A stretch of 29,489 bases of DNA. Source: a virus. A model generated the notes under the pieces. That model had not been told where the DNA came from, searched no databases, and saw only the letters and a list, made by a program, of their open reading frames with translations. The stretch is from positions 1-29,489 of IMG/VR virus record IMGVR_UViG_3300044970_000716; one strand, given 5' to 3'. Numbering within the stretch: position 1 is the stretch's first letter; the number at the start of each line of letters is the position of its first letter. Of this stretch, positions 14,997-21,592 are shown piece after piece. Made by a program: the position numbers and the translations under genes.

Positions 14997-15704
14997 ATGG
15001 CACTGACAGATACCGAAGAAGCATTGTTGCGTGACCTGCTGGAAAAGCGGGCAGAATTGATTGCGCTGGCAAATAACGAAACCACAATAACTGCCAAGCT
15101 TGGATCAACCAAAGCCACGATTGATGATCTAACAGCCGCAACAACCGTTGCAGACGCTGACCTGATGATTGTTCGGCAGGGCGGAGTCGATAAGAAGCTG
15201 TCGGTGTCGGTCGTGAAAAGCGATCTTGTCGATTTGTCATCTTACGCGCCAAAGGCATCCCCTGCTCTGACGGGCACGCCTACCGCGCCAACGGCCACGG
15301 CTGGCACGAGCACCACGCAGCTTGCCACGACCGAATTCGTTCAAACAGCCACGGGGGGCCTGCTGACAGACCCGGCTATTACTGGCTGCATCAAAGAAGA
15401 TGTTTATACGATCACCGATGGCGCGGCATTTGAGATTGACCCGGGCAATGGCTCAGTGCAGATTGTAACGTTGGGCGCAAACCGCACGCCAAAGGCAACC
15501 AATTTTGCTGCCGGTGAATCAATAACTTTGATGGTGCTTGATGGTACAGCATACACGATCACATGGACAGATGCAACGTTTGGTGGCTCTGGTGTCGTGT
15601 GGGTCGGTGGGTCTGCGCCTACGCTTGATGTGACCAAATATACAGTTATTCAACTGTGGAAAGTCGGCACGCAAGTGTATGGCGTTTGTCCTGGGGCAGC
15701 ATAA
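14997..15704 (+). CDS. Second tail fibre protein, paralogous N-terminus
   Basis: 235 residues. Its first ~75 residues are a diverged copy of the preceding fibre's N-terminus (TDTEEALLRDLLEKRAELIALAN; VADADLMIVRQGGVDKK), which suggests a shared attachment site on the baseplate. The middle carries a classic fibre shaft motif, SPALTGTPTAPTATAGTSTTQLATTEFV. The C-terminal ~110 residues are a different beta domain (DPGNGSVQIVTLGANRTP; ESITLMVLDGTAYTITWTD) with no collar. It has its own ribosome binding site GAGG at 14987-14990. Duplicated attachment region with different tips is a known way to vary receptor range. Confidence 0.85.
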   Translation: MALTDTEEALLRDLLEKRAELIALANNETTITAKLGSTKATIDDLTAATTVADADLMIVRQGGVDKKLSVSVVKSDLVDLSSYAPKASPALTGTPTAPTATAGTSTTQLATTEFVQTATGGLLTDPAITGCIKEDVYTITDGAAFEIDPGNGSVQIVTLGANRTPKATNFAAGESITLMVLDGTAYTITWTDATFGGSGVVWVGGSAPTLDVTKYTVIQLWKVGTQVYGVCPGAA

Positions 15705-16333
15705 TGAGATTGTGCCAAGCTCTGCGCGGTAGTGGTAAGCGCACATTTACGCCAATCGCAACCGCAACCTCAACTAGCGGAACTATTAGCACTCCGGCCA
15801 GCACTAAAGTCGGTGATTTGTTGATATTGGCCGATCTGTCATACAGAGCAACATTATCCCCAACTGCCGTTACTCCAGCCGGATTTACATCAATAATGAC
15901 AGGAACAATAACCTATAACTCAAATTATTATAGGTCTAATGTTTCATATGGCCTTGCTACTGCAAATGGTACATATTCAATCACAGGAATGGACGCAACA
16001 ACAGACAACAAGGCTTTGCTTGTAATTCGGCCAAGCTCTCCAATTGTTTCTGTGACTGATGGCGTATCTGGGACAATGGCAACCGGATCAGGAACTGAGT
16101 CTTACAACTCGGCTTCTGATATTCCGACAGGGATTGTTATTGTTGGCATGTTTGGCGGTGTAGATACACCAACAACTAACGGGGATGATCAATTGGCGCA
16201 CTCCGGTGGCGCGGCATCCCGATCTGCTATTGCTGCGTGGATGATTAACTCTGCTGGCGATCTTGGTACGCACAGCATGACAGATAATACGTTCTATCTT
16301 GGTAAATTCTCCGGTTATTTGGGGGTTTTGTAA
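15704..16333 (+). CDS. Putative fibre tip/receptor-binding accessory protein
   Basis: 209 residues from ATG 15704, which overlaps the previous stop (TAATG). An upstream in-frame start at 15656 lies within the fibre gene and is not favoured. After a short basic N-terminus the protein is a beta-rich Ser/Thr/Gly domain: STKVGDLLILADLSYRA and VTPAGFTSIMTG follow a G-D-L-L-[IV]-[LAF] then P-x-G-[WF]-T-x-[IL] layout seen in phage tail proteins with a galactose-binding-like fold. The C-terminus is Asn/Gly/Tyr-rich. Position between the fibres and the assembly-type protein suggests a role at the fibre tip. Confidence 0.6.
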   Translation: MRLCQALRGSGKRTFTPIATATSTSGTISTPASTKVGDLLILADLSYRATLSPTAVTPAGFTSIMTGTITYNSNYYRSNVSYGLATANGTYSITGMDATTDNKALLVIRPSSPIVSVTDGVSGTMATGSGTESYNSASDIPTGIVIVGMFGGVDTPTTNGDDQLAHSGGAASRSAIAAWMINSAGDLGTHSMTDNTFYLGKFSGYLGVL

Positions 16334-16843
16334 ATGTACGCATTGATTGAAAACGACGCAATTGTAAAATACCCATATTCGATTTTTGATTACCGACGAG
16401 ATAATCCGCAGGTGTCGCTGCCAAGCGAGCCAACAGAAGAAACATTGTCTAGCATCGGCCTGGTGGTAGTTGCTGAAACCGCGCCACCAGAATATGACGA
16501 AGCAACGCAATCCGTAGAGCAGGTAACGCCAGTCAAAAACAATGGCGCATGGGCGCAAAAATGGGTCGTGCGCCAACTGACGGCGGAAGAATTGAAAGCC
16601 CGTGTGCCTCAAGAAGTAACCATGCGCCAAGCCCGCCTTGCCTTGCTTGCTGCGGGCAAGCTGGCTGGCGTAGATGCGGCGATTGTGTCCATGCCGGAAC
16701 CGCATAAGACTGCGGCCAGCATCGAGTGGGAATACAGCAATGCGCTCCAGCGCAGCAATCCATTCGTGGCGCAACTTGGCGCTGCGCTCGGACTCGATGA
16801 ATCCGGCATTGATGTGCTGTTCGTGGCGGCATCGAAGCTATGA
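16334..16843 (+). CDS. Tail fibre accessory/assembly-type protein
   Basis: 169 residues. The N-terminus (YALIENDAIVKYPYSIFDYRRDNPQVSLPSEPTEETLSSIGLVVV) has the Y-P-Y-x-x-x-x-x-R-x-[DN]-N-P-x-[VT]-S-[FL]-P layout common to small proteins after phage fibre genes. The C-terminus (VTMRQARLALLAAGKLAGVDAAI; IEWEYSNALQRSNPFV; LGLDESGIDVLF) is a helical module that recurs in phage fibre accessory proteins. The role is likely fibre assembly or attachment. It ends in ATGA overlap with the papain-like hydrolase gene, the first of the lysis region. Confidence 0.7.
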   Translation: MYALIENDAIVKYPYSIFDYRRDNPQVSLPSEPTEETLSSIGLVVVAETAPPEYDEATQSVEQVTPVKNNGAWAQKWVVRQLTAEELKARVPQEVTMRQARLALLAAGKLAGVDAAIVSMPEPHKTAASIEWEYSNALQRSNPFVAQLGAALGLDESGIDVLFVAASKL

Positions 16844-17259
16844 CCGGCATCTACGTCGCCTTTCGCCGCACCGCTGCCGTCGGCGCTCCGTGGTGGCAAC
16901 GCGCATTGTGCGCACTGGTGCGCTGGCGGCTGGTGTCGCAGTGGTGCCATGCCGGAATCATGTGTGACGGTGTGCTGCACCACGTTACCGTTACCGATGG
17001 CCTGACCAGCACAGACGACTGGACGCCGAATCGGTGGGAGCTATTCGCCCTGCCTGATTCGTTCCGCGATGAACTGCAAACCGCACTACAAGCGCATGCA
17101 GGCGCGAAATATGACTGGTTTTCCTTGCTGGCCTTCATGCTACCAGGCAGGTGGAGCGACGGCAAGCGCCTGTACTGCTTTGAGCTTCCAGCATTGGTGC
17201 TTGGCATAAGTACTCGCAAGCGTGTGACTCCAGAAAGAATTCTGCATGCCATCCGATAA
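16840..17259 (+). CDS. Permuted NlpC/P60 (YiiX-like) papain-fold hydrolase candidate
   Basis: 139 residues. Two spaced elements suggest the circularly permuted papain-like fold: a His in WCHAGIMCDG near residues 35-44, and a Cys in KRLYCFELPALVLG near 115-125. Between them lies HAGAKYDWFSLLAF, typical of phage NlpC/P60-type proteins that carry Y-D-[WYF]. In the YiiX-type permutation the His precedes the Cys. Enzymes of this fold cut peptide or amide bonds in cell wall or lipid substrates. It could act in tail penetration or lysis. The start is an ATGA overlap; the end overlaps the next gene by 14 bases. Confidence 0.6.
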   Translation: MTGIYVAFRRTAAVGAPWWQRALCALVRWRLVSQWCHAGIMCDGVLHHVTVTDGLTSTDDWTPNRWELFALPDSFRDELQTALQAHAGAKYDWFSLLAFMLPGRWSDGKRLYCFELPALVLGISTRKRVTPERILHAIR

Positions 17260-17470
17260 AGTTTTGCACTTCGTCGCTGGTGCGCTCATTTCCATCTTCG
17301 CCAGCTATCTGTTCGGGGCCATGACTGGCTTTCTGCTGGCGCTGGCCGTTGGCGCTGGCAAGGAACTGCACGACTACCTGCGCCCGGAAACAAACACACC
17401 AGACGTGTTGGATTTTGTCGTTACTGTTTTAGGCGCTGTGGTAGGCGCTGCCCCGTTTCTTATGCGATAA
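17246..17470 (+). CDS. Small two-pass membrane protein, lysis region
   Basis: 74 residues with the start DKVLHFVAGALISIFASYLFGAMTGFLLALAVGAGKELHDY. D-K-x-x-H-F-x-x-G followed by a hydrophobic segment and G-x-x-K-E-x-x-D is a recurrent phage/bacterial membrane family related to YfiM/DUF2279. A second hydrophobic stretch near residues 55-72 (FVVTVLGAVVGAAPFL) gives two membrane passes. Position in the lysis cassette suggests a holin-related role, but no experimental link is implied by the sequence. It overlaps the upstream gene by 14 bases. Confidence 0.65.
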   Translation: MPSDKVLHFVAGALISIFASYLFGAMTGFLLALAVGAGKELHDYLRPETNTPDVLDFVVTVLGAVVGAAPFLMR

Positions 17471-17482
17471 CAAAGGATAAAA

Positions 17483-17881
17483 ATGCCTGACCGCTTGCTA
17501 ACCGCTCAATCATCCTTCGCAGGGTGCTTGTTTCAAAGCGCTTTGTACGGGACATGCCTAAGCCTCTTTGGGATGCCAGTAGATGCCCTGCTGCTGGGCG
17601 CTATCGCCGCTGGCATTGCCCACGGCTTGCGAGAGCAGACAACCAGGCGCAAAGGCTGGTCACGCATCGGCATCGGCACGTTGCTGGCCGGTTCAGGCGC
17701 TCCGGTGGTTGCTGCCGTGGCGCTGCTTGTTGTGGACTTCGGTGAAGCGGCCACTACCGTGCGCCCGGTGGCGCAGGCCCTGTCTGCCATCGTTATCGGC
17801 GCTTCGTGGCCGAACCTGACAGGCGTACTTCTTACTGGATTATCTGACTTGATTGCCAAATTCACCGGAGGGCGAAAGTGA
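17483..17881 (+). CDS. Putative holin
   Basis: 132 residues with three hydrophobic segments: about 12-52 (a Gly/Ala-rich pair of passes around VDALLLGAIAAGIAHGL), 62-85 (IGTLLAGSGAPVVAAVALLVVDF) and 95-118. A polar, basic loop (REQTTRRKGW) lies between the first and second. The size, Gly/Ala-rich membrane segments and charged C-terminus (KFTGGRK) fit phage holins that open the inner membrane at lysis. It has its own ribosome binding site (AAGGA 17473-17477), the first non-coupled start in this area. The stop overlaps the next ATG (TGATG). Confidence 0.65.
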   Translation: MPDRLLTAQSSFAGCLFQSALYGTCLSLFGMPVDALLLGAIAAGIAHGLREQTTRRKGWSRIGIGTLLAGSGAPVVAAVALLVVDFGEAATTVRPVAQALSAIVIGASWPNLTGVLLTGLSDLIAKFTGGRK

Positions 17882-18237
17882 TGCAAGGCGTTGTTATGGC
17901 GTGGGGATACATGCTCTGGGCGGTGAATATGTTGTGCGGCGCGCTGATTGTGCAGCACGCCATCTGCAATCTGTCACGTTGGAAATACACAATACGCAGC
18001 CTTGCCCTGTGGGGCAATGCGCTGATGCTGGGCGGCGGCTTGCGGGTATTGCTGGCGTTTGGCGCACACGAAAACCCCGGCTTCGGGGAAGTGCTTATCA
18101 ATCTCGGCGTGGCGCTGTTGAGCGTGCGAAGCATGCGGCGCATTTACCGGGAATATGCCGACGATCCGAATGGGTTGTGGTCGCATGCTAAAGCCGAAGC
18201 AAGGCGCATTTTTGAAATGATTAGGGCTGGAAAATGA
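17881..18237 (+). CDS. Membrane protein of lysis region, holin/antiholin candidate
   Basis: 118 residues from ATG 17881; a GTG at 17878 is also in frame. It has up to three hydrophobic stretches (VVMAWGYMLWAVNMLCGALIV; LALWGNALMLGGGLRVLLAF; EVLINLGVALLSV) and a highly charged C-terminal tail (RRIYREYADDPNG; KAEARRIFEMIRAGK). That topology is common among second lysis-region membrane proteins, such as antiholins. I do not recognise a named family. The ATGA overlap at its end leads into an HNH-like endonuclease gene that appears inserted ahead of the endolysin. Confidence 0.6.
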   Translation: MQGVVMAWGYMLWAVNMLCGALIVQHAICNLSRWKYTIRSLALWGNALMLGGGLRVLLAFGAHENPGFGEVLINLGVALLSVRSMRRIYREYADDPNGLWSHAKAEARRIFEMIRAGK

Positions 18238-18794
18238 ACATGACTCCAACAGCACGATCATCAAACGGAACGCCGCTTTTTCAAAACCATTGCCCAGATT
18301 GTGGCAAAAACAGAATGAGCGACAAGCGCAGGATTGGCAAACCGTGCATGGCGTGCGCAAACAAAAGGCGCGCAACTCACGGATTGGCTGGACATCCGCT
18401 TTACAAGCTGCTACAGGCAATTAGGGTTAGATGCAATTATCCGTCTGCCACTAATTATGCGTATTACGGCGGCCGCGGAATTTATGTCTGTGACGAATGG
18501 GAGTCAGATCCGCAAGCGTTTGTAGATTGGGCAACAGAAAACGGATATGAGAAAGGTCTAGAGCTTGATCGGATTGATGTCAATGGACCATATTCTCCAT
18601 CTAATTGCAGGTTTCTAGATCATGCGCAAAACAGCCAGTTGCGCCGTAATGCCCAGTGTGACATAGAAAAAGCAAAGCAAGTGAAGCGCGCTATAGGAGA
18701 AGGTAAATCTGTGAAGGATGCCGCTGTTCTGATAGGGGTGCCGTACATGGTTGCGTGGCACATCAGCAAGGGTAATACATGGAGAAATGCATGA
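18234..18794 (+). CDS. Zinc-ribbon HNH-like homing endonuclease
   Basis: 186 residues. A zinc ribbon at about 20-45 has CPDC and CMAC pairs. The core YYGGRGIYVCDEWES, with F-x-x-W, then LELDRIDVNGPYSPSNCRF, matches a large phage family of HNH-type endonucleases: G-R-G-I-x-V-C-x-x-W, then L-D-R-I-D-x-x-G-x-Y-x-P-x-N-C-R-[WF]. The C-terminus (GKSVKDAAVLIGVPYMVAWHISKGNTWR) is a helix-turn-helix used for DNA contact in such mobile genes. It lies between a membrane protein and the endolysin, probably a mobile insertion. It overlaps both neighbours by four bases, so lysis gene translation stays coupled. Confidence 0.8.
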   Translation: MNMTPTARSSNGTPLFQNHCPDCGKNRMSDKRRIGKPCMACANKRRATHGLAGHPLYKLLQAIRVRCNYPSATNYAYYGGRGIYVCDEWESDPQAFVDWATENGYEKGLELDRIDVNGPYSPSNCRFLDHAQNSQLRRNAQCDIEKAKQVKRAIGEGKSVKDAAVLIGVPYMVAWHISKGNTWRNA

Positions 18795-19300
18795 GCCAGC
18801 TTCCGCTTCCAATTTCTCCAAAAACATTTAATGATGTGATAATCACAAAAGCCATGACATTGCTGCCAAAGGCTATGGATACGCCAGAGGCAAGGGTTAT
18901 GCTAGTGGCAATTGCAATGCAGGAATCAAGATTAAAGCATAGAGCACAAATTCTGAATGGCGGCGGAAAGGGTCCGGCAAGAGGATTACTACAATTTGAA
19001 CGGGGCGGCGGCGTTACCGGCGTATTGCGGCATCCGTCTAGCCGCTTCTGGATGCACAGCGTTTGCAATGCAAGGAACGTGCCGGCGCAGCCGATGAATG
19101 TCTGGCTGGCGCTGGAAACCGATGACGTGCTGGCCGCTGCTGCTGCTCGGTTGTTGCTGTTCACAGATGCCGCCAAGCTGCCAGCCATCGGGGAACAGTC
19201 CGAAGCGTGGGGGTATTACCTCCGCAACTGGAGGCCTGGAAAACCACATCCACGCACATGGCCGGAATGCTACGAAACGGCGCTCAAGGCTGTATCATGA
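18791..19300 (+). CDS. Endolysin, lysozyme/lytic-transglycosylase-like
   Basis: 169 residues from ATG 18791; GGAG 18781-18784 lies at good spacing and the start makes an ATGA overlap, so the in-frame ATG 18779 is less likely. The AIAMQESRLKHRAQ segment places a Glu (E45) where lysozyme-fold muramidases carry the catalytic acid. It is followed by GPARGLLQFERGGGVTGVL, the G-P-A-x-G-x-x-Q-F-E motif of a phage endolysin family. No signal peptide is seen, so export depends on the holin. C-terminal AWGYYLRNWRPGKPHPRTWPECY is conserved in these enzymes. It is followed directly by the spanin pair. Confidence 0.8.
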   Translation: MSQLPLPISPKTFNDVIITKAMTLLPKAMDTPEARVMLVAIAMQESRLKHRAQILNGGGKGPARGLLQFERGGGVTGVLRHPSSRFWMHSVCNARNVPAQPMNVWLALETDDVLAAAAARLLLFTDAAKLPAIGEQSEAWGYYLRNWRPGKPHPRTWPECYETALKAVS

Positions 19301-19674
19301 CAGGCGTAATGATTTTCGCGCTCAAGCATTGGCGCTATCTGGCTGGCGCTGCTGTGCTGGCACTCACTGGGTTGATGGTGCATGCCTACGGGCGCAGCCG
19401 CTACAACGCCGGGTCCGCATCGGTGCAGGCCAAGTGGGACGCAGCCAGAGCAGAGCAGGCGCAAATAGCGGCAAGCGCAGCCGCTGCAGACACAACCGCA
19501 GGCCAGCAGGCCAGCAACAGTTATCAGGGGGTGATAATCAATGAGAAAGAACGCATCCGCGTGGTACGTGAAACCGTTATCCGTACCGTTACTGGCCCTT
19601 GTCTTGGGCCTGACAGCGTGCGCGTCGTCAACCAGGCCATCGGTGGCATATCAGCCGCCAGCGCCGCCCGCTGA
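19297..19674 (+). CDS. Rz: Rz-like inner-membrane spanin
   Basis: 125 residues from ATG 19297 (ATGA overlap with the endolysin stop). A single N-terminal membrane anchor (WRYLAGAAVLALTGLMVHAYG, about residues 12-32) is followed by a charged, Ala/Gln-rich periplasmic helix (VQAKWDAARAEQAQIAASAAAAD) and VRETVIRTVTGPCLGP. That layout is typical of i-spanins, which fuse inner and outer membranes in the last lysis step. The o-spanin gene is embedded in another frame from 19541, which strongly supports the assignment. Confidence 0.85.
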   Translation: MTGVMIFALKHWRYLAGAAVLALTGLMVHAYGRSRYNAGSASVQAKWDAARAEQAQIAASAAAADTTAGQQASNSYQGVIINEKERIRVVRETVIRTVTGPCLGPDSVRVVNQAIGGISAASAAR

Positions 19675-19840
19675 TCTGGCCGCGCCGTGTCCAGACTTAC
19701 CGCTGATTGCAGACGGCCAGGCCGTTACTGTAGCGGCGTGGATTGTGGATACTGTTGGTGCTTATAAAGACTGCCAGGCCAAGCAAGCGGGATTAGTACG
19801 CGCTTGGCCCAGTATTTCATTTAGTCAGTTTGTACGTTAG
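19541..19840 (+). CDS. Rz1: Rz1-like outer-membrane spanin lipoprotein
   Basis: 99 residues, starting inside Rz in the +1 frame and running 166 bases past its stop. A lipoprotein signal is clear: a hydrophobic stretch VPLLALVLG followed by lipobox L24-T-A-C27, giving a lipidated Cys27. A Pro-rich mature region (YQPPAPPADLAAPCPDLP) follows, as in o-spanins. AGGGGGTGA at 19526-19534 is a strong ribosome binding site. This nested pair is a hallmark of phages of Gram-negative hosts. The last 20 bases overlap the convergent gene at 19821-20033. Confidence 0.85.
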   Translation: MRKNASAWYVKPLSVPLLALVLGLTACASSTRPSVAYQPPAPPADLAAPCPDLPLIADGQAVTVAAWIVDTVGAYKDCQAKQAGLVRAWPSISFSQFVR

Positions 19841-20033
19841 CCTTTTTCGGCACAAAGCCCCAGAAAATAGTCCGGTCACATCGGCCCTGCAATTGCATTT
19901 CGTACCTGTAGGCATGTGTGCAGTCGTGGCAGATGTTGCAAGACTCGCCGCACATCCTAGCAGATTCGCGCCAAGAGTCGTATTCTTTGCGCGAATCAAA
20001 GCATCGCGGATGGGTCATTTCGTTGATTTGCAT
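19821..20033 (-). CDS. Small Cys-rich phage protein, putative metal binding
   Basis: 70 residues on the minus strand from ATG at 20033. Cysteines occur in CF-D near 11, then MCGESCNICHDC at about 28-38 and QGRC near 50. The C-x-[DN]-C-T-x-x-Y-x-x-[EK]-M-x-x-Q-G-R-C layout is a recurrent small phage family, probably zinc binding. Function unknown. It is the last gene of the leftward operon, overlaps the gene upstream in the operon by 19 bases and overlaps the convergent Rz1 by 20 bases. No terminator lies between the two operons. Confidence 0.7.
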   Translation of the reverse strand: MQINEMTHPRCFDSRKEYDSWRESARMCGESCNICHDCTHAYRYEMQLQGRCDRTIFWGFVPKKANVQTD

Positions 20034-20164
20034 TTCTCATCCCTAATTTGCTTTTGCAACTTTTCAATGTAATCAGCAAGCTCATTGATCTGCTTTGCTG
20101 ATAAATTGACCATTGCTTTTCCTTGAACTATTTTGCGTAGTGTTTCCGGTAGTTTGGTGTTCAT
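20015..20164 (-). CDS. 49-residue coiled-coil small protein
   Basis: I read a minus-strand ORF from ATG 20164 to TGA 20015 encoding 49 residues, beginning MNTKLPETLRKIVQGKAMV. It contains a heptad-like helix (AKQINELADYIEKLQKQIRDE) that could form a short coiled coil, and it is basic overall. The start is an ATGA overlap with the stop of the upstream gene (20161), the junction used all along this operon, which is my main reason to believe it. No family is recognised; a DNA or protein binding role is possible. Confidence 0.65.
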   Translation of the reverse strand: MNTKLPETLRKIVQGKAMVNLSAKQINELADYIEKLQKQIRDEKCKSTK

Positions 20165-20652
20165 TCTGTGATTTCCCTGATAATTTCACCGGCCTTCATG
20201 CGGCGCAGCACCTCATAAACTGCCGCCTTGTAATGCAGCGGCGTAATGTGTTCCAGCAACTCGTCGTACAGCCCGAGCAACTCCCTAACACGCTGCAAGC
20301 CTTCGCCGTCCAGCCCGATGCGTCCGGCGCGGGTGTACCGCGTCTTGGCGTTCAACAGCGCATTGGTTGCCGCGTGGCATACCTCTGAGCATTCGCGCCC
20401 AATCTTTTCTGCAAGCACTTTCGTCACGTTGTACGCAATCGCCATCTGATCGAGGTCTTGCAAAGTGCCTTTGCCGGTGGATATGCGGTGCAACTCCATC
20501 CATCTGGCGGCGCTAATTTCCGCGATGCGCTCTCTGGTGTATGGCCGGTTGTCGGCCACCACTTTCTCAAACAGCAGGCAGTCCTTGATGCGGGCAGTAA
20601 CGCGGCATGCGGGCGGTTTGTAGGCTTTGCGTGGCTTTTTACTGCGGGCCAT
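20161..20652 (-). CDS. Conserved-type phage protein of unknown function
   Basis: 163 residues from ATG 20652. The ten-codon upstream extension to 20682 lies fully in the upstream gene, and GGGGTAACG just before ATG 20652 supports this start. It has a basic N-terminus (ARSKKPRKAYKPP), then a helical body with MAIAYNVTKVLAEKIG and ATNALLNAKTRYTRAGRIGLDGEGL. The same layout (basic tail, helix with V-x-x-[VL]-L-A-E, then R-x-x-x-x-G-x-x-x-x-x-G-E) recurs in phage early regions. I do not know its function; a nucleic-acid binding regulator would fit the basic end. Confidence 0.7.
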   Translation of the reverse strand: MARSKKPRKAYKPPACRVTARIKDCLLFEKVVADNRPYTRERIAEISAARWMELHRISTGKGTLQDLDQMAIAYNVTKVLAEKIGRECSEVCHAATNALLNAKTRYTRAGRIGLDGEGLQRVRELLGLYDELLEHITPLHYKAAVYEVLRRMKAGEIIREITE

Positions 20653-20869
20653 CGTTACCCCTTGCTCGGATTGCCGCTTCAATCTCGACGCTGCCGCCGT
20701 GCAATGCGACGATGTCTATGATGGTTTCGCGCTCGGATGCGGCTACCAGTTCGGCAAAGCGTTCAAGGCGATCAGGTTCTGCAAACGTGAACCCGTGCTG
20801 TTGGATAGACTCGTGCCATTGAGCTAACCCCGCCTCACGCGCCCATCGGATGATGTCATCTTGCGTCAT
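20639..20869 (-). CDS. Small phage early protein, unknown function
   Basis: 76 residues from ATG 20869, chosen because the sequence MTQDDIIRWAREAGL is the typical beginning of a phage accessory family (M-T-[RQ]-[DE]-D-I-I-R-[MW]-A-R-E-A-G). A longer in-frame reading to 21079 covers the upstream gene in another frame and is improbable. The middle LERFAELVAASERETI is also characteristic. It overlaps the upstream gene by 14 bases. No enzyme motif is visible. Confidence 0.7.
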   Translation of the reverse strand: MTQDDIIRWAREAGLAQWHESIQQHGFTFAEPDRLERFAELVAASERETIIDIVALHGGSVEIEAAIRARGNDGPQ

Positions 20870-21128
20870 GCTCTGCTCCAATACCGTGCGCGGCTTCGAT
20901 TGCGCGGGCGAATTCAATGACGCCGCCAACGATGGGCGCGTAGTTGACCCACATTGCGCGCAACTTCTCATCCGGCTTATCGGTTTCCAGCGCATCCTGT
21001 GCGTATTGCGCCATGAGTGCTGCGTGTTTGTGTCCCCTCTTCTCACCGCCGTATTTTGAACAGTGGCTGTAGTGACCATAGTTTGTGCCGCGACATTCTG
21101 GGCAGTTGGTTTCTCCGTATTTAGTCAT
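20856..21128 (-). CDS. Zinc-ribbon-like small protein
   Basis: 90 residues from ATG 21128 (ATGA overlap with the upstream stop). The N-terminus holds CPEC near residues 9-12 and a Cys/His cluster HYSHC near 19-23, consistent with one zinc ribbon. It is followed by a helical region (AALMAQYAQDALE) and VNYAPIVGGVIEFARAIEAAHG. Possible DNA or protein binding; I do not recognise a named family. Confidence 0.65.
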   Translation of the reverse strand: MTKYGETNCPECRGTNYGHYSHCSKYGGEKRGHKHAALMAQYAQDALETDKPDEKLRAMWVNYAPIVGGVIEFARAIEAAHGIGAEHDAR

Positions 21129-21427
21129 TTCTCATCCTTCACGAATGCTCCACCGGCCACCATGCGGCCACGCCGAGCCGTGACTTCATCCGTCACTTTT
21201 GCAAACGCGTCAACCACGTCAATGCCGCTCATGTAGGCCACATTGACCAGGCACACGATCACATCGCCAATACCATCTTCCAAAGCTGTCAAGTCATGCT
21301 TGATAACTGCGTCGGCCACTTCTCCCATTTCAGAAACTGCCTTCAGAGCCTGCGCTTGTACTGTGCTGTGTTCGTAAATGCCCACGTCATATGACCATTT
21401 TTGAATTCGTTCAATGTTCTGTTTCAT
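21125..21427 (-). CDS. MazG-like nucleoside triphosphate pyrophosphohydrolase
   Basis: 100 residues in a single four-helix-type domain. The metal-binding pattern of the all-alpha NTP pyrophosphatase fold is visible: ALKAVSEMGEVADAVIKHD with E-x-x-E-like residues near 32-36, and LEDGIGDVIVCLVNVAY with E/D-G-x-x-D near 49-54. Such enzymes hydrolyse NTPs or dNTPs to monophosphates and are frequent in phages, where they may adjust nucleotide pools or counter host stress signals. GGAG lies a few bases ahead of ATG 21427. The stop overlaps the next gene by ATGA. Confidence 0.85.
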   Translation of the reverse strand: MKQNIERIQKWSYDVGIYEHSTVQAQALKAVSEMGEVADAVIKHDLTALEDGIGDVIVCLVNVAYMSGIDVVDAFAKVTDEVTARRGRMVAGGAFVKDEK

Positions 21428-21592
21428 TCATTTCTCCTTGATTTGCCGGTTGAAAGTCTTTTGATTGGGATTGATCTGTATATGCGCATTCTGGACTTTC
21501 GGCCCGCCCTGCCCGTTGGTACGGCTGCGCTGCACGGACTGCTCCTTTTTGAGCCATGCGCTGATGTCTGGCTTTTTCGTAAATGCGTTCAT
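21428..21592 (-). CDS. 54-residue basic small protein
   Basis: A minus-strand ORF from ATG 21592 to TGA 21428 encodes 54 residues, starting MNAFTKKPDISAWLKKEQSV. It is rich in Lys, Gln and Asn, with a Gly-rich turn (RTNGQGGPK) and no hydrophobic core, so it may be partly disordered or nucleic-acid binding. The start is an ATGA overlap with the upstream HTH gene. The stop is directly followed by the MazG-like ATG, and its last codons contain the GGAG that serves that gene. These junctions support it as a true gene filling an otherwise empty interval. Confidence 0.7.
   Translation of the reverse strand: MNAFTKKPDISAWLKKEQSVQRSRTNGQGGPKVQNAHIQINPNQKTFNRQIKEK

Noticed and set aside
18075-18088. 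CCCCG-GCTT-CGGGG hairpin as a terminator
   Set aside because: It lies inside the membrane protein gene at 17881-18237 (codons for NPGFGE) and has no U-run, so it is probably a codon coincidence.
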